Shown here piece by piece: positions 6,540 to 14,992 of a stretch of DNA of 18,267 bases; position 1 is the first letter of the stretch; every line of letters begins with the position of its first letter. Under the pieces are notes generated by a model, which had not been told where the DNA came from, did no database searches, and saw only the letters and a list, made by a program, of their open reading frames with translations. The position numbers and the translations under genes were made by a program. The stretch lies in NCBI GenBank assembly GCA_903925705.1, contig CAIYGJ010000180.1:1-18267 (forward strand), given 5' to 3'. The DNA is from an uncultured Actinomycetes bacterium. GTDB taxonomy: Bacteria > Actinomycetota > Actinomycetes > S36-B12 > UBA5976.

Positions 6540-7766
6540 TTAGGAATCTGGCTTAATTAGTCGGGCTGGCTTTACGGCTGAATTCCCAAACTTTAATGAA
6601 ACCTGGTCCATTGCCTCTTCGGCTTCTCGCCAGCCTGAATCACGATTTGAAAACTCCAATTGAACTGATGATTCGCTGGTTGGGACTAATCCCGTGGCGC
6701 GCAACCCGACTAACCGAATTCGAGCGCGCTGTAAGTGCATGGCCTCGAACAAACTCTTACTTGTCGCATAAATGTCAGTTGCTAAGTCAGTGGATGAAGG
6801 AAGGGATTTACTCCGGGTCACGGACGTAAAGTCAGCAAACCTGACTTTGATTGTGATGGTCCGGGAAAAATAGTTAGCTGCGCGTAGGCGCTTAGCCACT
6901 TTGTTACTCAGATCCAAGATCTGAGCCAGAATTTCTTCTGGATCATCAATATCTGCTTCAAAAGTTCGTTCCGCGCCAATACTTTTTTCAGCTTGATTCG
7001 GCGTCACTACTCGAGGGTCCCTACCCCAAGCAAGTTCATACAGATGTTCAGCAGCTGCTTGGCCGATAACTCTGGCCAAAGTCTTAACGGGAGTGTTTGC
7101 AATATCTGAAACATTCACTAATCCAAGTCGGGCAAGTTGTTCCCCCGTTTTTTCACCGACACCCCAAAGTGCACCGATTGGTAGTGGGTGCAGAAATTCA
7201 ATTACTTTGTCAGCAGGAACTACATGCAAGCCATCAGGCTTTGCAAAGTTAGTTGCAAGTTTGGCAACAAACATGTTTGAAGCAACTCCAACTGAGCAAG
7301 TTATGCCCTGTTCGTCACTTACTCGAGCTCGGATAACTTCGCCAATCTGACTTGGGGTTCCCATAAGTTTTTTGGCTCCGGAAATATCTAGAAATGCTTC
7401 ATCGACAGATAGTGGCTGTACTAAGGGTGTTACCGATTCAAAAATTGCCATTACATTTTCAGAAACTTCGGAATACTTTTCATGATCCGGCTCCACGACA
7501 ATTGCATGTGGTGCCAAACGAAGCGCTCGTGACATTGGCATTGCGGAATGGACGCCAAGTTTTCGGGCTTCATAAGTTGCCGACAAGACGACACCACGGT
7601 TACCGTCGTATCCGACAATTACCTGCTTGCCAGAAAGGCTTGGATTCTCGCGAACTTCAACCAGTGCGAAAAAGGCATCCATATCGATGTGGAGAATGTT
7701 GCAGCCAGCGTCATCCCCTTGCGGGTTTAACGCCGAGTTTCCTCGATTCAATTGCGAACGGCTCAT
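6540..7766 (-). CDS. dinB: DNA polymerase IV-like Y-family polymerase, catalytically intact
   Basis: This is a Y-family translesion polymerase (408 aa). The palm shows LHIDMDAFFA with the first metal aspartate Asp28 and the steric gate Phe33, and SVDEAFLDISG with Asp122/Glu123, so the active site is complete. The YEARKLGV finger motif, helix-hairpin-helix-like thumb (GALWGVGEKTGEQLARLG) and little-finger domain follow. QLEF at about 369-372 near the C-terminus may be the sliding-clamp motif. A polar extension of about 20 residues precedes the conserved start. Its ATG overlaps the DnaE2 stop as ATGA, so it is the last gene of the LexA-headed operon. DinB fits better than the ImuB group, which lacks the metal residues. 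Confidence 0.92.
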   Translation of the reverse strand: MSRSQLNRGNSALNPQGDDAGCNILHIDMDAFFALVEVRENPSLSGKQVIVGYDGNRGVVLSATYEARKLGVHSAMPMSRALRLAPHAIVVEPDHEKYSEVSENVMAIFESVTPLVQPLSVDEAFLDISGAKKLMGTPSQIGEVIRARVSDEQGITCSVGVASNMFVAKLATNFAKPDGLHVVPADKVIEFLHPLPIGALWGVGEKTGEQLARLGLVNVSDIANTPVKTLARVIGQAAAEHLYELAWGRDPRVVTPNQAEKSIGAERTFEADIDDPEEILAQILDLSNKVAKRLRAANYFSRTITIKVRFADFTSVTRSKSLPSSTDLATDIYATSKSLFEAMHLQRARIRLVGLRATGLVPTSESSVQLEFSNRDSGWREAEEAMDQVSLKFGNSAVKPARLIKPDS

Positions 7767-10700
7767 GGTGCCATCTTTGCGGCTGATCGCATAGATCGTG
7801 CGATATCCGACCCTGCGGGTCGAACGTCTGCATAAGGCGAGGACCTAAACCCGCTTGCATGCTCCCAAATTTGAGTTGGGGCAACTGGATCTAACTGGTG
7901 CACCGAAACTTTTCCAATTAACTCGTGAACTGCTCTGACTCCGCCACGCTTCCAATGTTGGTAGACCTCGGATAATTCCCAGCAGCCATTGGCAAGTATG
8001 GAAACTCCACGCGGACCAGTTCGCCGGACTGTGCCACTGACTAAAAGCAGCCAAGAATGAAAAAGAGTTGCGGCATATTGATCTTGAGCTTCCTCAAAAA
8101 ATGTGGCATCCACTGGTCCTGTTGAATCTTCTAGCGTTATGAATGCAACTCGTTTGCCAGAACGAATTGGTGGAGTTTGAGTGGCGACTTTGACTCCAGC
8201 AATCAGCACACTGGATTGTGATCGCACCGTTAATAACTGATCAGCTGGAACTGCATTTAACTCAGTTAACATCTGGCGGTAAAAGCTCATGACATGAGCA
8301 CTTACGTCAATACCTAAAACTTCGATCTCGTACTTAACGCGATCTGCAAGTGAAAGTGCCGGCAATCCAGTTGGTTCAGGAATCCAGGCGACCTCTTGCA
8401 TTCCTAATGAAATTTGATTGCCTGAACGTGATCGCGCAGTTCGCTTTAACTTAAATTCGGCGCTTAACTCGGCCACATAAAACAACAAGTCGCGCCTAGA
8501 AACTAGCGAATTATGAAGTACATCAAATCCCCCAGCCAGAATTATCCGCTCCACAATTGGCCTGGATGCTTTGCTGCGGATTACAAAGTCGGCCAGCGAT
8601 GAATACGGTTGGGCAAGAATTATGTCCGAAATTTCTTGCTGGCTTATTCCCTTTACTTCAGACAGTGGGATTCGAATTCCCTGACTACCGGATTCCGTTA
8701 CTTCAACTAAGTACGTGTCTTTCGAAATATTTACATCGAGACCCAAAATTTCAACTCCAAAACTGCGGGCATCATCAGCGATGAGTCGTTTTGGATACAT
8801 ACCTGGATCATGCGTTAGCACTCCAGCTATAAAAGCTGCTGGATGATGTGTCTTAAACCAGGCTGATTGATATGTAGGCAGTGCAAAAGCTGCGGCATGG
8901 GCCTTACAAAATCCAAATGAAGCAAAAGCTCGCAGCACATCCCAGACTTGTTCAATTACCGAAAGTTCATAATTGCGACTTTGTAAGGACTTATAAAACC
9001 ATTCGCGGATTTCATCAAGTTGTTCATAATCCCCCATGCGCCGTCGAATCAGATCGGCTGCTTCAAGTGAGCAACCCGTCATAACTGACACGATTCGCAT
9101 TACCTGTTCGTGAAAAACTACAACTCCGCTGGTTTCAGTCAATATCTCTTTTAAGTCCGGGTGCATGTAATCAGTCATGCCCCAACCTTGCCGAGCTCGC
9201 AGGAACGGCGTGATCATGTCGCTTTTAACTGGTCCTGGACGAAACAATGAAATATCAGTTATCAGGTCTCCGAATGAAACCGGTGCAAACTTTCCAATTA
9301 ACTCTCGCTGTCCAGGTGACTCAATTTGAAAGCAGCCTAAAGTTTTAGTGCTTTGGATTAATTCGAAAGTTTTTGGATCATCACGGGGAACTGATTCCAG
9401 ATTGATTTTTCCGGTTGAGTCTGCGCCATAAGCATCAGGTCCTTGGACTTGGTAAACCTGATCGATGGCATAAGCCAAAGCTGACTGCATTCGAACTCCG
9501 AGAACATCGAGTTTTAGCAATCCCATATGTTCGACATCGTCTTTATCAAACTGCGACATCGGAAATTCTTGAGCACTGGGTTGAACTGGAGTGCGCTGCA
9601 ATAGCGATAAATCTGACAGCACTATTCCGCACGGATGTAGCGCAGTATGTCTAGGCAGTCCGTCTAGTCCTTCGACTAAATCTAAGAACTGATCTAAATC
9701 GCCTCGAGCTGCTCGCACGCCAATTCCACTTCGCCGCAGTTCTGGAAGTTCCGCTAAAGCGCTTCGGATGTGACGAGCTCTGATGTGTGGGAAAGATTTG
9801 GCAAAAGTATTTATTTCCCCTGGCGGCATACCCATCGCTGCCCCAACATCACGAATTGCATGACGGACTCGATAAGTTTCGCGCATCGAAACGCAAGTCG
9901 TTCGCTTGTCGCCGAATCGATCAAAGATTGCTTGATAAATTTCAATTCGGCGATCTGACTCAACGTCGATATCTATATCCGGTAAACCTGGCCGAAGTGT
10001 GGAAACAAATCGTTCCATTAATAGATTGTGTTTGATCGGATCTACCCCAGAGATTCCTAACAAATGGTTGATGAAACTTCCAGCACCTGAACCTCTGGCC
10101 GCTACTCGCACTTTCATTTCCCGGATCATGTCAACAACTTGCGCAACTGTTAATACGTAGCCAGCTAAACCCATTTGCTTAATTACCGATAACTCAGAAT
10201 CCAAGCGCTCTCGAGTTGTACGGCGATCGTCATCGCGAGTAACCGAATTATCAGTCAGATAGTTGGAAAAACTAACTTCGCATCTTTCCTGCAAAATGCT
10301 GTCGGCGCTACGAGTTTCACCTGGTAGTAATTTTGATAACTCAGGAACATAAACCTGATTCATTCCCAGATCTACTTGTGGATCAATTACACATTCTTGG
10401 CCAAGTGCCACAGTTTGCCGAAGTAACGCTTGCCCAATATCGCGAGGGTCACCAACCAGACTGGAAACTCGTTGGGCGATGGCGCTCATGTGCTGGCTCG
10501 ACGCCAGGAATGCTTGGCTGGTTGTGGCTTGATTTGATAACGCAACTTGTCGACGGGAAGCATCAAGCACGTCTGCGATTCGAGAGTCTTTAGGATCGCG
10601 ATACCTAACGATGTTTGTTAAAACTGCTTGAGTTCTATGCACAATCGCCCATTGCAACATTCGAGCTGCAAAAATATCTGAAAGATTTGAACCATCTGGG

Positions 10701-11254
10701 CTTTGGTGATGGGTGGCAATTTCTAAGTACGTACGCACGCCATGATCCTGCCAAGTTCGCAAATGATCTAAAGCTCGATCTGGTCTGCGATTAAGAATGT
10801 TGTAGCCAACATCAGATCGCGGTCCCAGTAGTGCAATCAATCCATGTTCACCGGCAAGCTGTAACAACTCTTGGCGATTAATTTCTGGATCTTCACGAGA
10901 ATCTTTATGAGCCTGAGAAATAACAGCACACAAGCCAGCCCAACTAAGTTTGTCGTGCGCCAACAGAGTTACTCGTGGTCGCTCTGGTTTAACCCACTTT
11001 CCCCCATGTGCTGGAGTTGGCAAGTATGGCTGTGGAGTTTCCAGCGCAATGTCGACTCCAAGGATTGGCGAGATATCTGCGCTAGCACAGGCGTGAATAA
11101 AACTAACTGCACCGGCTACCGTTTCTCGATCGGTTAAAGCAATTGCGGTTTGACCAAATTCAGCTGCGCGAACCACCAAGTCTTGAGGCGTGCTTGTGCC
11201 ATAACGCATCGATAGTGCTGATGCCACATGCAGATGAATAAAGTCCTGAACCAT
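7763..11254 (-). CDS. dnaE2: Error-prone DNA polymerase DnaE2 (C-family)
   Basis: DnaE2 is the non-essential C-family polymerase that performs mutagenic bypass after DNA damage. The 1163 residues run through an N-terminal PHP domain beginning HLHVASALSMRYG (typical of DnaE2 rather than DnaE1), ARGSGAGS (387-394), the palm motif LPDIDID with catalytic Asp426 and Asp428, KLDVLG carrying the third aspartate, then a helix-hairpin-helix region and an OB domain (VLIAGVKVATQTPPIRSGKRVAFITLED). The PHP motif usually TDHD reads TDRE, so the metal site is probably impaired. ATG at 11254 follows the HEPN gene by 15 bp; the end overlaps dinB. It is presumably LexA-controlled with its neighbours. Confidence 0.95.
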   Translation of the reverse strand: MVQDFIHLHVASALSMRYGTSTPQDLVVRAAEFGQTAIALTDRETVAGAVSFIHACASADISPILGVDIALETPQPYLPTPAHGGKWVKPERPRVTLLAHDKLSWAGLCAVISQAHKDSREDPEINRQELLQLAGEHGLIALLGPRSDVGYNILNRRPDRALDHLRTWQDHGVRTYLEIATHHQSPDGSNLSDIFAARMLQWAIVHRTQAVLTNIVRYRDPKDSRIADVLDASRRQVALSNQATTSQAFLASSQHMSAIAQRVSSLVGDPRDIGQALLRQTVALGQECVIDPQVDLGMNQVYVPELSKLLPGETRSADSILQERCEVSFSNYLTDNSVTRDDDRRTTRERLDSELSVIKQMGLAGYVLTVAQVVDMIREMKVRVAARGSGAGSFINHLLGISGVDPIKHNLLMERFVSTLRPGLPDIDIDVESDRRIEIYQAIFDRFGDKRTTCVSMRETYRVRHAIRDVGAAMGMPPGEINTFAKSFPHIRARHIRSALAELPELRRSGIGVRAARGDLDQFLDLVEGLDGLPRHTALHPCGIVLSDLSLLQRTPVQPSAQEFPMSQFDKDDVEHMGLLKLDVLGVRMQSALAYAIDQVYQVQGPDAYGADSTGKINLESVPRDDPKTFELIQSTKTLGCFQIESPGQRELIGKFAPVSFGDLITDISLFRPGPVKSDMITPFLRARQGWGMTDYMHPDLKEILTETSGVVVFHEQVMRIVSVMTGCSLEAADLIRRRMGDYEQLDEIREWFYKSLQSRNYELSVIEQVWDVLRAFASFGFCKAHAAAFALPTYQSAWFKTHHPAAFIAGVLTHDPGMYPKRLIADDARSFGVEILGLDVNISKDTYLVEVTESGSQGIRIPLSEVKGISQQEISDIILAQPYSSLADFVIRSKASRPIVERIILAGGFDVLHNSLVSRRDLLFYVAELSAEFKLKRTARSRSGNQISLGMQEVAWIPEPTGLPALSLADRVKYEIEVLGIDVSAHVMSFYRQMLTELNAVPADQLLTVRSQSSVLIAGVKVATQTPPIRSGKRVAFITLEDSTGPVDATFFEEAQDQYAATLFHSWLLLVSGTVRRTGPRGVSILANGCWELSEVYQHWKRGGVRAVHELIGKVSVHQLDPVAPTQIWEHASGFRSSPYADVRPAGSDIARSMRSAAKMAP

Positions 11255-11269
11255 AACTTGCTTTACGAC

Positions 11270-11776
11270 CTACTTAGCAGTCGATGCAGTACGGCGCTTT
11301 AACTGAATTACATTATTTGGAATCACGGCTTGTGCAGCGACATTAGTTGGCAAAGTTAACTGCCTTGATACACCAAGTTTTTCGGAAACTAAATCAATAA
11401 ATTCATGTGCATCTCGAACTAAGTCATCTGCTTCACGTGGTGTGACTGCGCCACCAAGACCAACTTCGGCAGCAGCGCGCTTACCTGCACCGGCTGCGAA
11501 ATATTGCGCCCACTCAGTGAACTCGGGAGCAACCTTGGTTACTAAAGTCCAAACGCTTGTCGGCCGGCCCCTATTGGGCTTACGCGAATGACTATTCGGT
11601 CTGGCGTAAGCCGCCAGCAAAGCTGCGGCGGCGCGTAACGCAGCAAGATGTGCCGCAACGTATTTCTCGCCTGCGCGTGATGATGTGATTGCCGCATCAA
11701 GGCTGCGCAATGCGCCACCAAGTAAATCAATGCTGGCTACAGTTACCTGCACTTCGTCTGTTGTTTGAGCAGTCAT
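11270..11776 (-). CDS. SAV_6107-type HEPN domain protein
   Basis: This 168 aa, mostly helical and Ala-rich protein resembles the SAV_6107 HEPN family of Actinobacteria: YVAAHLAALRAAAALLA (about 39-55), SVWTLVTKVAPEFTEWAQYFAAGAGKRAAAE, and a READDLVRDAHEFI helix. HEPN domains often bind or cut RNA, but the usual R-x4-6-H catalytic motif is not evident, so nuclease activity is not claimed. A good GGAGGA ribosome site lies ahead of the ATG at 11776. It lies between DUF6504 and dnaE2 in the LexA-headed operon, so a supporting role in translesion synthesis is likely. The product's biochemical role is unknown. Confidence 0.8.
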   Translation of the reverse strand: MTAQTTDEVQVTVASIDLLGGALRSLDAAITSSRAGEKYVAAHLAALRAAAALLAAYARPNSHSRKPNRGRPTSVWTLVTKVAPEFTEWAQYFAAGAGKRAAAEVGLGGAVTPREADDLVRDAHEFIDLVSEKLGVSRQLTLPTNVAAQAVIPNNVIQLKRRTASTAK

Positions 11777-11794
11777 GTTTCCTCCAATAGTTCT

Positions 11795-11839
11795 GTTAGT
11801 TAAAACTTCGTTAGTAAAAACTCCGTTAGTTAAAAATCA
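11795..11839 (-). repeat. Three tandem 15-bp repeats at the DUF6504-HEPN junction
   Basis: On the plus strand the units are 11795-11809, 11810-11824 and 11825-11839, each GTTAGT(T/A)AAAA followed by a variable end. The third unit contains the DUF6504 stop codon (TGA, minus strand). The array fills the gap up to the HEPN ribosome site. Confidence 0.8.
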
Positions 11840-12145
11840 ATCCATTACGCGACGGATGAACCATCGCTGATCGCTATTTGCTATGTCGTACACGCCTGAG
11901 TTAGGCGTGCCCATGTCACGGGCGCCGGAGTTGTTTTGCGTAGCCTGATCGGCTGCTTCAATGCGCCAGACTTGCCACTCTCGGGTTTGGCGAGTGCGCC
12001 ACCAAGGAGCGGCCTCAAGCCAGCTGAACAAAATTGCCAGCACGACATACCTACGGCCACGCCAACTAAACCAATCGGGCGCACCATCGGTATCGGTGTT
12101 CACGTGAGCCAGGGATTTAGAGCTGGCGCCGTAGTTGCGGGACAT
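11837..12145 (-). CDS. DUF6504 family protein, first gene of the SOS operon
   Basis: This is a small (102 aa) aromatic-rich protein: DWFSWRGRRYVVLAILFSWLEAAPWW is followed by WQVWRIEA, the pattern I associate with DUF6504, a family that in Actinobacteria lies next to error-prone polymerase genes. Function is unknown. A longer reading from 12196 exists but would translate the LexA box. The ATG at 12145-12143 is preferred because a GAAAGG ribosome site lies 6 nt upstream and the LexA box ends 9 bp before it. The C-terminus DQRWFIRRVMD ends in a TGA within the tandem repeats. It is likely cotranscribed with the HEPN, dnaE2 and dinB genes. Confidence 0.75.
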   Translation of the reverse strand: MSRNYGASSKSLAHVNTDTDGAPDWFSWRGRRYVVLAILFSWLEAAPWWRTRQTREWQVWRIEAADQATQNNSGARDMGTPNSGVYDIANSDQRWFIRRVMD

Positions 12146-12154
12146 ATCAAGCCT

Positions 12155-12172
12155 TTCGAACATTTGTTCGAA
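12155..12172 (-). promoter_or_regulatory. LexA (SOS) box
   Basis: The 18-mer TTCGAACATTTGTTCGAA contains the actinobacterial LexA consensus TCGAAC-N4-GTTCGA with all 12 fixed positions matching. A candidate -10, TATGCT (12179-12174, minus), lies one base upstream, and the DUF6504 ribosome site starts where the box ends, so bound LexA would cover the transcription start. The -35 is not consensus. Confidence 0.92.
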
Positions 12173-12211
12173 CAGCATAAGGCTAGCGGCAGACAAGTTT
12201 CCAGTCTTTAG

Positions 12212-12238
12212 AAAAACCCACTTAAATCTGGGATTAAG
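12212..12238 (-). terminator. Possible weak terminator after the deacetylase gene
   Basis: The minus-strand transcript can fold either as CTTAATC/GATTTAAG (one bulge) or as CCCA-GATTTAAG-TGGG, the second immediately followed by UUUUU. It lies just past the deacetylase stop (12244) and before the LexA-controlled promoter. The stem is short, so this is tentative. Confidence 0.4.
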
Positions 12239-12243
12239 CCAGG

Positions 12244-13344
12244 TCAGAGGCCATGGATCTGGGCGGCCTGGGCAATTCGGCTGGCCTGAACTTCAGTTAA
12301 AGCTTGATCTGGCAGGCGTTCATACCCTGGGCCAAATGGATCATCGATGTCGGTCTTGACGCCAGACATGGCTTCTAAAACTGCCAGACCGCAATACGGA
12401 ACATAGGTTGGTGAATAGCCACCTTCGTGCGTCATCATTACCTTGCCTTCACAAACTTCATCGGCTACAGCAAGCAACATTTCAGTTAGCTGTCGGTAGC
12501 CAGATGCGGTTACCAACATGCGGCCAAGCGGATCGGACGCACTGGCATCGAATCCGGATGCCACAACAATTACGTCAGGATTGAATCTGCGAATTGCTGG
12601 CAGCACTACTTTGTCTAAAGTTTCAACGTAGGCACCATTGCCAGAACCGGCTGGTAACGGAATGTTAATAACTGTTCCAGTTGCAGACTTATCGCCAACA
12701 TCATCAATGAATCCGCTATCTGTTGGGTACAAGTTGTCTTGATGCACGGAAATACAAAGCACGTTTGGATCTGAGTAGTAAATCTCTTGTGTGCCATTGC
12801 CGTGATGCACATCCCAGTCCACAACAACTACTCGCTGAACACCCATAGTTGCGCGAACATTTTCAATTGCAACGGCAGCATTACCGAAAATGCAAAATCC
12901 CATGCCAGTTGATGGTCGAGCGTGGTGTCCAGGTGGGCGAACTAATGCGTAGGCGTTATTCACTGTGCCATTCATTACTGCGCGCAAAGCTTCAATGGCT
13001 CCCCCAGCAGCAAGAGCTGCGATCTCATAGCCGCCATAACCAAATGGTGATTCGGTATCGCCAGCGTCACCACCCTTTGGGTTAAGGCTTTCGGATTTGA
13101 TGCGCGCCACATGTTCAGCAGAATGGACTCGCAAAATGTCTTCTTCGGTTGCCGGCACTGCAGGAATTCGAACTAGATCTTTAGTAAGTCCGGAAACTTC
13201 CAATAAGGAAGCAAGTCGCACTTTAGTTTCGGCGCTTTCAAAGTGTTGATAGGGCTGAACTGTTGTGCTCGGAAATACATGACCAGCAAAAGTGCCAGTG
13301 TCGTGCCAGCCATAAAGTTCATTCCATACATACCCAGTTGTCAT
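12244..13344 (-). CDS. Class II histone-deacetylase-like protein, probable acetylpolyamine amidohydrolase
   Basis: This is a zinc-dependent deacetylase of the arginase/HDAC fold (366 aa). It shows RPPGHHA with His140/His141, VDWDVHHGNG with zinc ligands Asp178 and His180, SGFDAS with zinc ligand Asp266, and EGGY with catalytic Tyr310. Bacterial members deacetylate acetylated polyamines or lysines; the neighbouring FAD oxidase, aldehyde dehydrogenase and aminotransferase favour acetylpolyamines. Substrate remains inferred. The start at ATG 13344 (MTTGYVWNEL) is chosen because the longer reading would overlap the previous gene and lacks family similarity; its ribosome site is weak. It follows the FAD oxidase by 29 bp and is probably cotranscribed. 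Confidence 0.85.
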   Translation of the reverse strand: MTTGYVWNELYGWHDTGTFAGHVFPSTTVQPYQHFESAETKVRLASLLEVSGLTKDLVRIPAVPATEEDILRVHSAEHVARIKSESLNPKGGDAGDTESPFGYGGYEIAALAAGGAIEALRAVMNGTVNNAYALVRPPGHHARPSTGMGFCIFGNAAVAIENVRATMGVQRVVVVDWDVHHGNGTQEIYYSDPNVLCISVHQDNLYPTDSGFIDDVGDKSATGTVINIPLPAGSGNGAYVETLDKVVLPAIRRFNPDVIVVASGFDASASDPLGRMLVTASGYRQLTEMLLAVADEVCEGKVMMTHEGGYSPTYVPYCGLAVLEAMSGVKTDIDDPFGPGYERLPDQALTEVQASRIAQAAQIHGL

Positions 13345-13373
13345 GTCTTTGACTTTACAACTTGCACCAGAAT

Positions 13374-14795
13374 TTAACTGTCGAATCCCATGCCGAATCG
13401 ATCTAGCGATCGAAGCCACAAGTTGCGCTTACCCTTATTGCGATCTGCTTTATCCAGAGACCAGCGAGTGAAGTTGATTCCCGCTGACTTAAATGGCTCA
13501 GGTGGGAATGGGATTGGCAAAGTGTTAACCATTTCAAGAGTTCGCCGATCGGTATCGCGATCTAGCAATTTGTCGATGGACACTTGGGCTCCAAATCTGG
13601 ATGCGCCAACGCCAAGTCCGGTGTAGCCAGCAACATAAACGACTTTATCTTTCATCGCAGTTCCCCAGAAGGCGCTAAAGCGCGTGCAGGTATCGATTGC
13701 ACCACTCCAGGCATACTCGAAACGTAAACCTTCAAGCTGCGGGAATGTAGAGAAAAAGTGGTCAGCCAATTTTGGCCAAGATTTTGTTGAGTGCTCATGC
13801 TTGACCCCAAAGCCACTGCGGAAATGATAAGTCGCGTCATAACCACCCCAAAGGATTCGGCCATCTTCGGTTGGTCGATAGTAATGAAATTGATTGCCGC
13901 TATCGCTAACGCCTTCATTGCCAGCCCAACCAATGTCGCGACGTTGCTGTTCGCTGAGTTTCTCCGTTACTAAAACTGAATCGTAAACCGGAACAATCAG
14001 ATACTTCAGGCGACGAAGTAGTGGCGGGAACGCGTTAGTTGCTAGAAGTACTTTTGGCGCCGTCACGCTACCGAATTCAGTCTTTGCAGTAACCCGATCG
14101 CCAAGTTCATCTAGTTCAGTAACTTTGCTGTGTTCGTAGACTCTCACGCCAAGCGCAAGTGCGGTGTCACGAAGACCCCAAGCCAAACGCGCAGGGTCGC
14201 AAATTGCCACGCTGTCTGGATCAAACAATGCGCCAAGGTAAGTTGGTGAATTCAAGCGACGACGAGTCTCTTCTTGATCTAGCCAAACCAGCTCTTCACC
14301 ATAGGGTTTTGCCACATCAATAAATTCTTGCAGTTCGGAAACTTGATAATCCTCGGTGGCAACATCCATCTCGCCAACGCGCATCCAGTCACAATCGATT
14401 TTGCGATCGATTACAAACTGTTCCATTTCGTTTAAGTTTTGTTGACCAAGTTGGGTCAGTTTGGCAATGTCGTTTGGCCAACGCTCTAATCCATTTGCAA
14501 AACCGTGTGTTAGAGATGCAGCAACAAAACCACCATTTTGTCCGGATGCACCACGAGCAACGGCGTTACCCTCGACCAAAACCACATCAAGATCTGGATT
14601 GTGTTCTTTAGCTTCGATCGCAGCCCAGAGGCCGGTGAATCCCCCGCCGACAATTAATAAGTCTGCGCTTAAGTTGCCAACGACTCGAGATGAGTCATGT
14701 TCAGGCTCTACTTCATCATCAAGCCAATATGAGCCTTCCCAAACATCGGCCAGGGATGGCAAAACGTGTGGTGAAGGGGTGTGCGAAAAAACCAT
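13374..14795 (-). CDS. FAD-dependent amine/amino-acid oxidase, PuuB-like (DAO fold)
   Basis: This is a 473 aa flavoprotein of the D-amino-acid oxidase superfamily. It has an N-terminal strap (WEGSYWLDD), the dinucleotide fold DLLIVGGGFTGLWAA (GxGxxG at 50-55), the family motif ARGASGQNGGF (80-90), a substrate-domain middle, and YTGLGVGASRFGA near the C-terminus. Relatives include gamma-glutamylputrescine oxidase PuuB and OrdL; the reaction would oxidise a primary or secondary amine to an aldehyde or imine with release of hydrogen peroxide. The exact substrate cannot be read. The ATG at 14795 lies after a structured leader of about 190 nt, whose last hairpin could hide the TTTGGA ribosome site. 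Confidence 0.85.
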   Translation of the reverse strand: MVFSHTPSPHVLPSLADVWEGSYWLDDEVEPEHDSSRVVGNLSADLLIVGGGFTGLWAAIEAKEHNPDLDVVLVEGNAVARGASGQNGGFVAASLTHGFANGLERWPNDIAKLTQLGQQNLNEMEQFVIDRKIDCDWMRVGEMDVATEDYQVSELQEFIDVAKPYGEELVWLDQEETRRRLNSPTYLGALFDPDSVAICDPARLAWGLRDTALALGVRVYEHSKVTELDELGDRVTAKTEFGSVTAPKVLLATNAFPPLLRRLKYLIVPVYDSVLVTEKLSEQQRRDIGWAGNEGVSDSGNQFHYYRPTEDGRILWGGYDATYHFRSGFGVKHEHSTKSWPKLADHFFSTFPQLEGLRFEYAWSGAIDTCTRFSAFWGTAMKDKVVYVAGYTGLGVGASRFGAQVSIDKLLDRDTDRRTLEMVNTLPIPFPPEPFKSAGINFTRWSLDKADRNKGKRNLWLRSLDRFGMGFDS

Positions 14796-14990
14796 TGCAA
14801 AAGTCCAAACGATTGGGTGAGCTGGGGCTCACTGGTGATCAGATGTGTCTGGCAACAATCGCCAGCATTGTTTTCTGTCGGTATTCGCATTTTTGCGAAT
14901 CCGGATCCCACCAGTCCCTTTCTATTTCCGCTCTAGGCCTTAAGTTCCTAGTGCCAATCGGCCACCTCTACAGGTGATCCCCTTGCCCTT
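14796..14990 (-). ncRNA. Structured 5' leader with a three-way junction (candidate cis-regulatory RNA)
   Basis: Downstream of the candidate -10, the minus-strand transcript can form P1 (14831-14840 with 14904-14915; 11 bp with one bulge), enclosing P2 (14879-14881 and 14883-14889 with 14894-14903; 10 bp, one bulge, 4-nt loop) and P3 (14849-14865). P2 abuts P1 directly, so the two could stack. Next come P4 (14817-14832; 6 bp, 4-nt loop), which shares two bases with P1, and P5 (14805-14816), holding the likely ribosome site. Two smaller hairpins lie nearer the 5' end (14963-14976, 14933-14951). I do not recognise a named riboswitch class. The stems are read directly; the regulatory role is inferred. 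Confidence 0.55.
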
Positions 14991-14992
14991 TC

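Noticed and set aside
12146..12196. 17-residue N-terminal extension of the DUF6504 protein
   Set aside because: It translates the LexA box, and a better start with a ribosome site lies at 12145.
13345..13419. 25-residue N-terminal extension of the deacetylase
   Set aside because: It overlaps the end of the FAD oxidase gene and does not look like the family; the ATG at 13344 begins the conserved part.
14831..14925. Resemblance of part of the leader to a cobalamin riboswitch core (AAGGGA..GGTG..ATCC)
   Set aside because: The rest of the class, including the B12-box region, is not found, and the stems pair differently.
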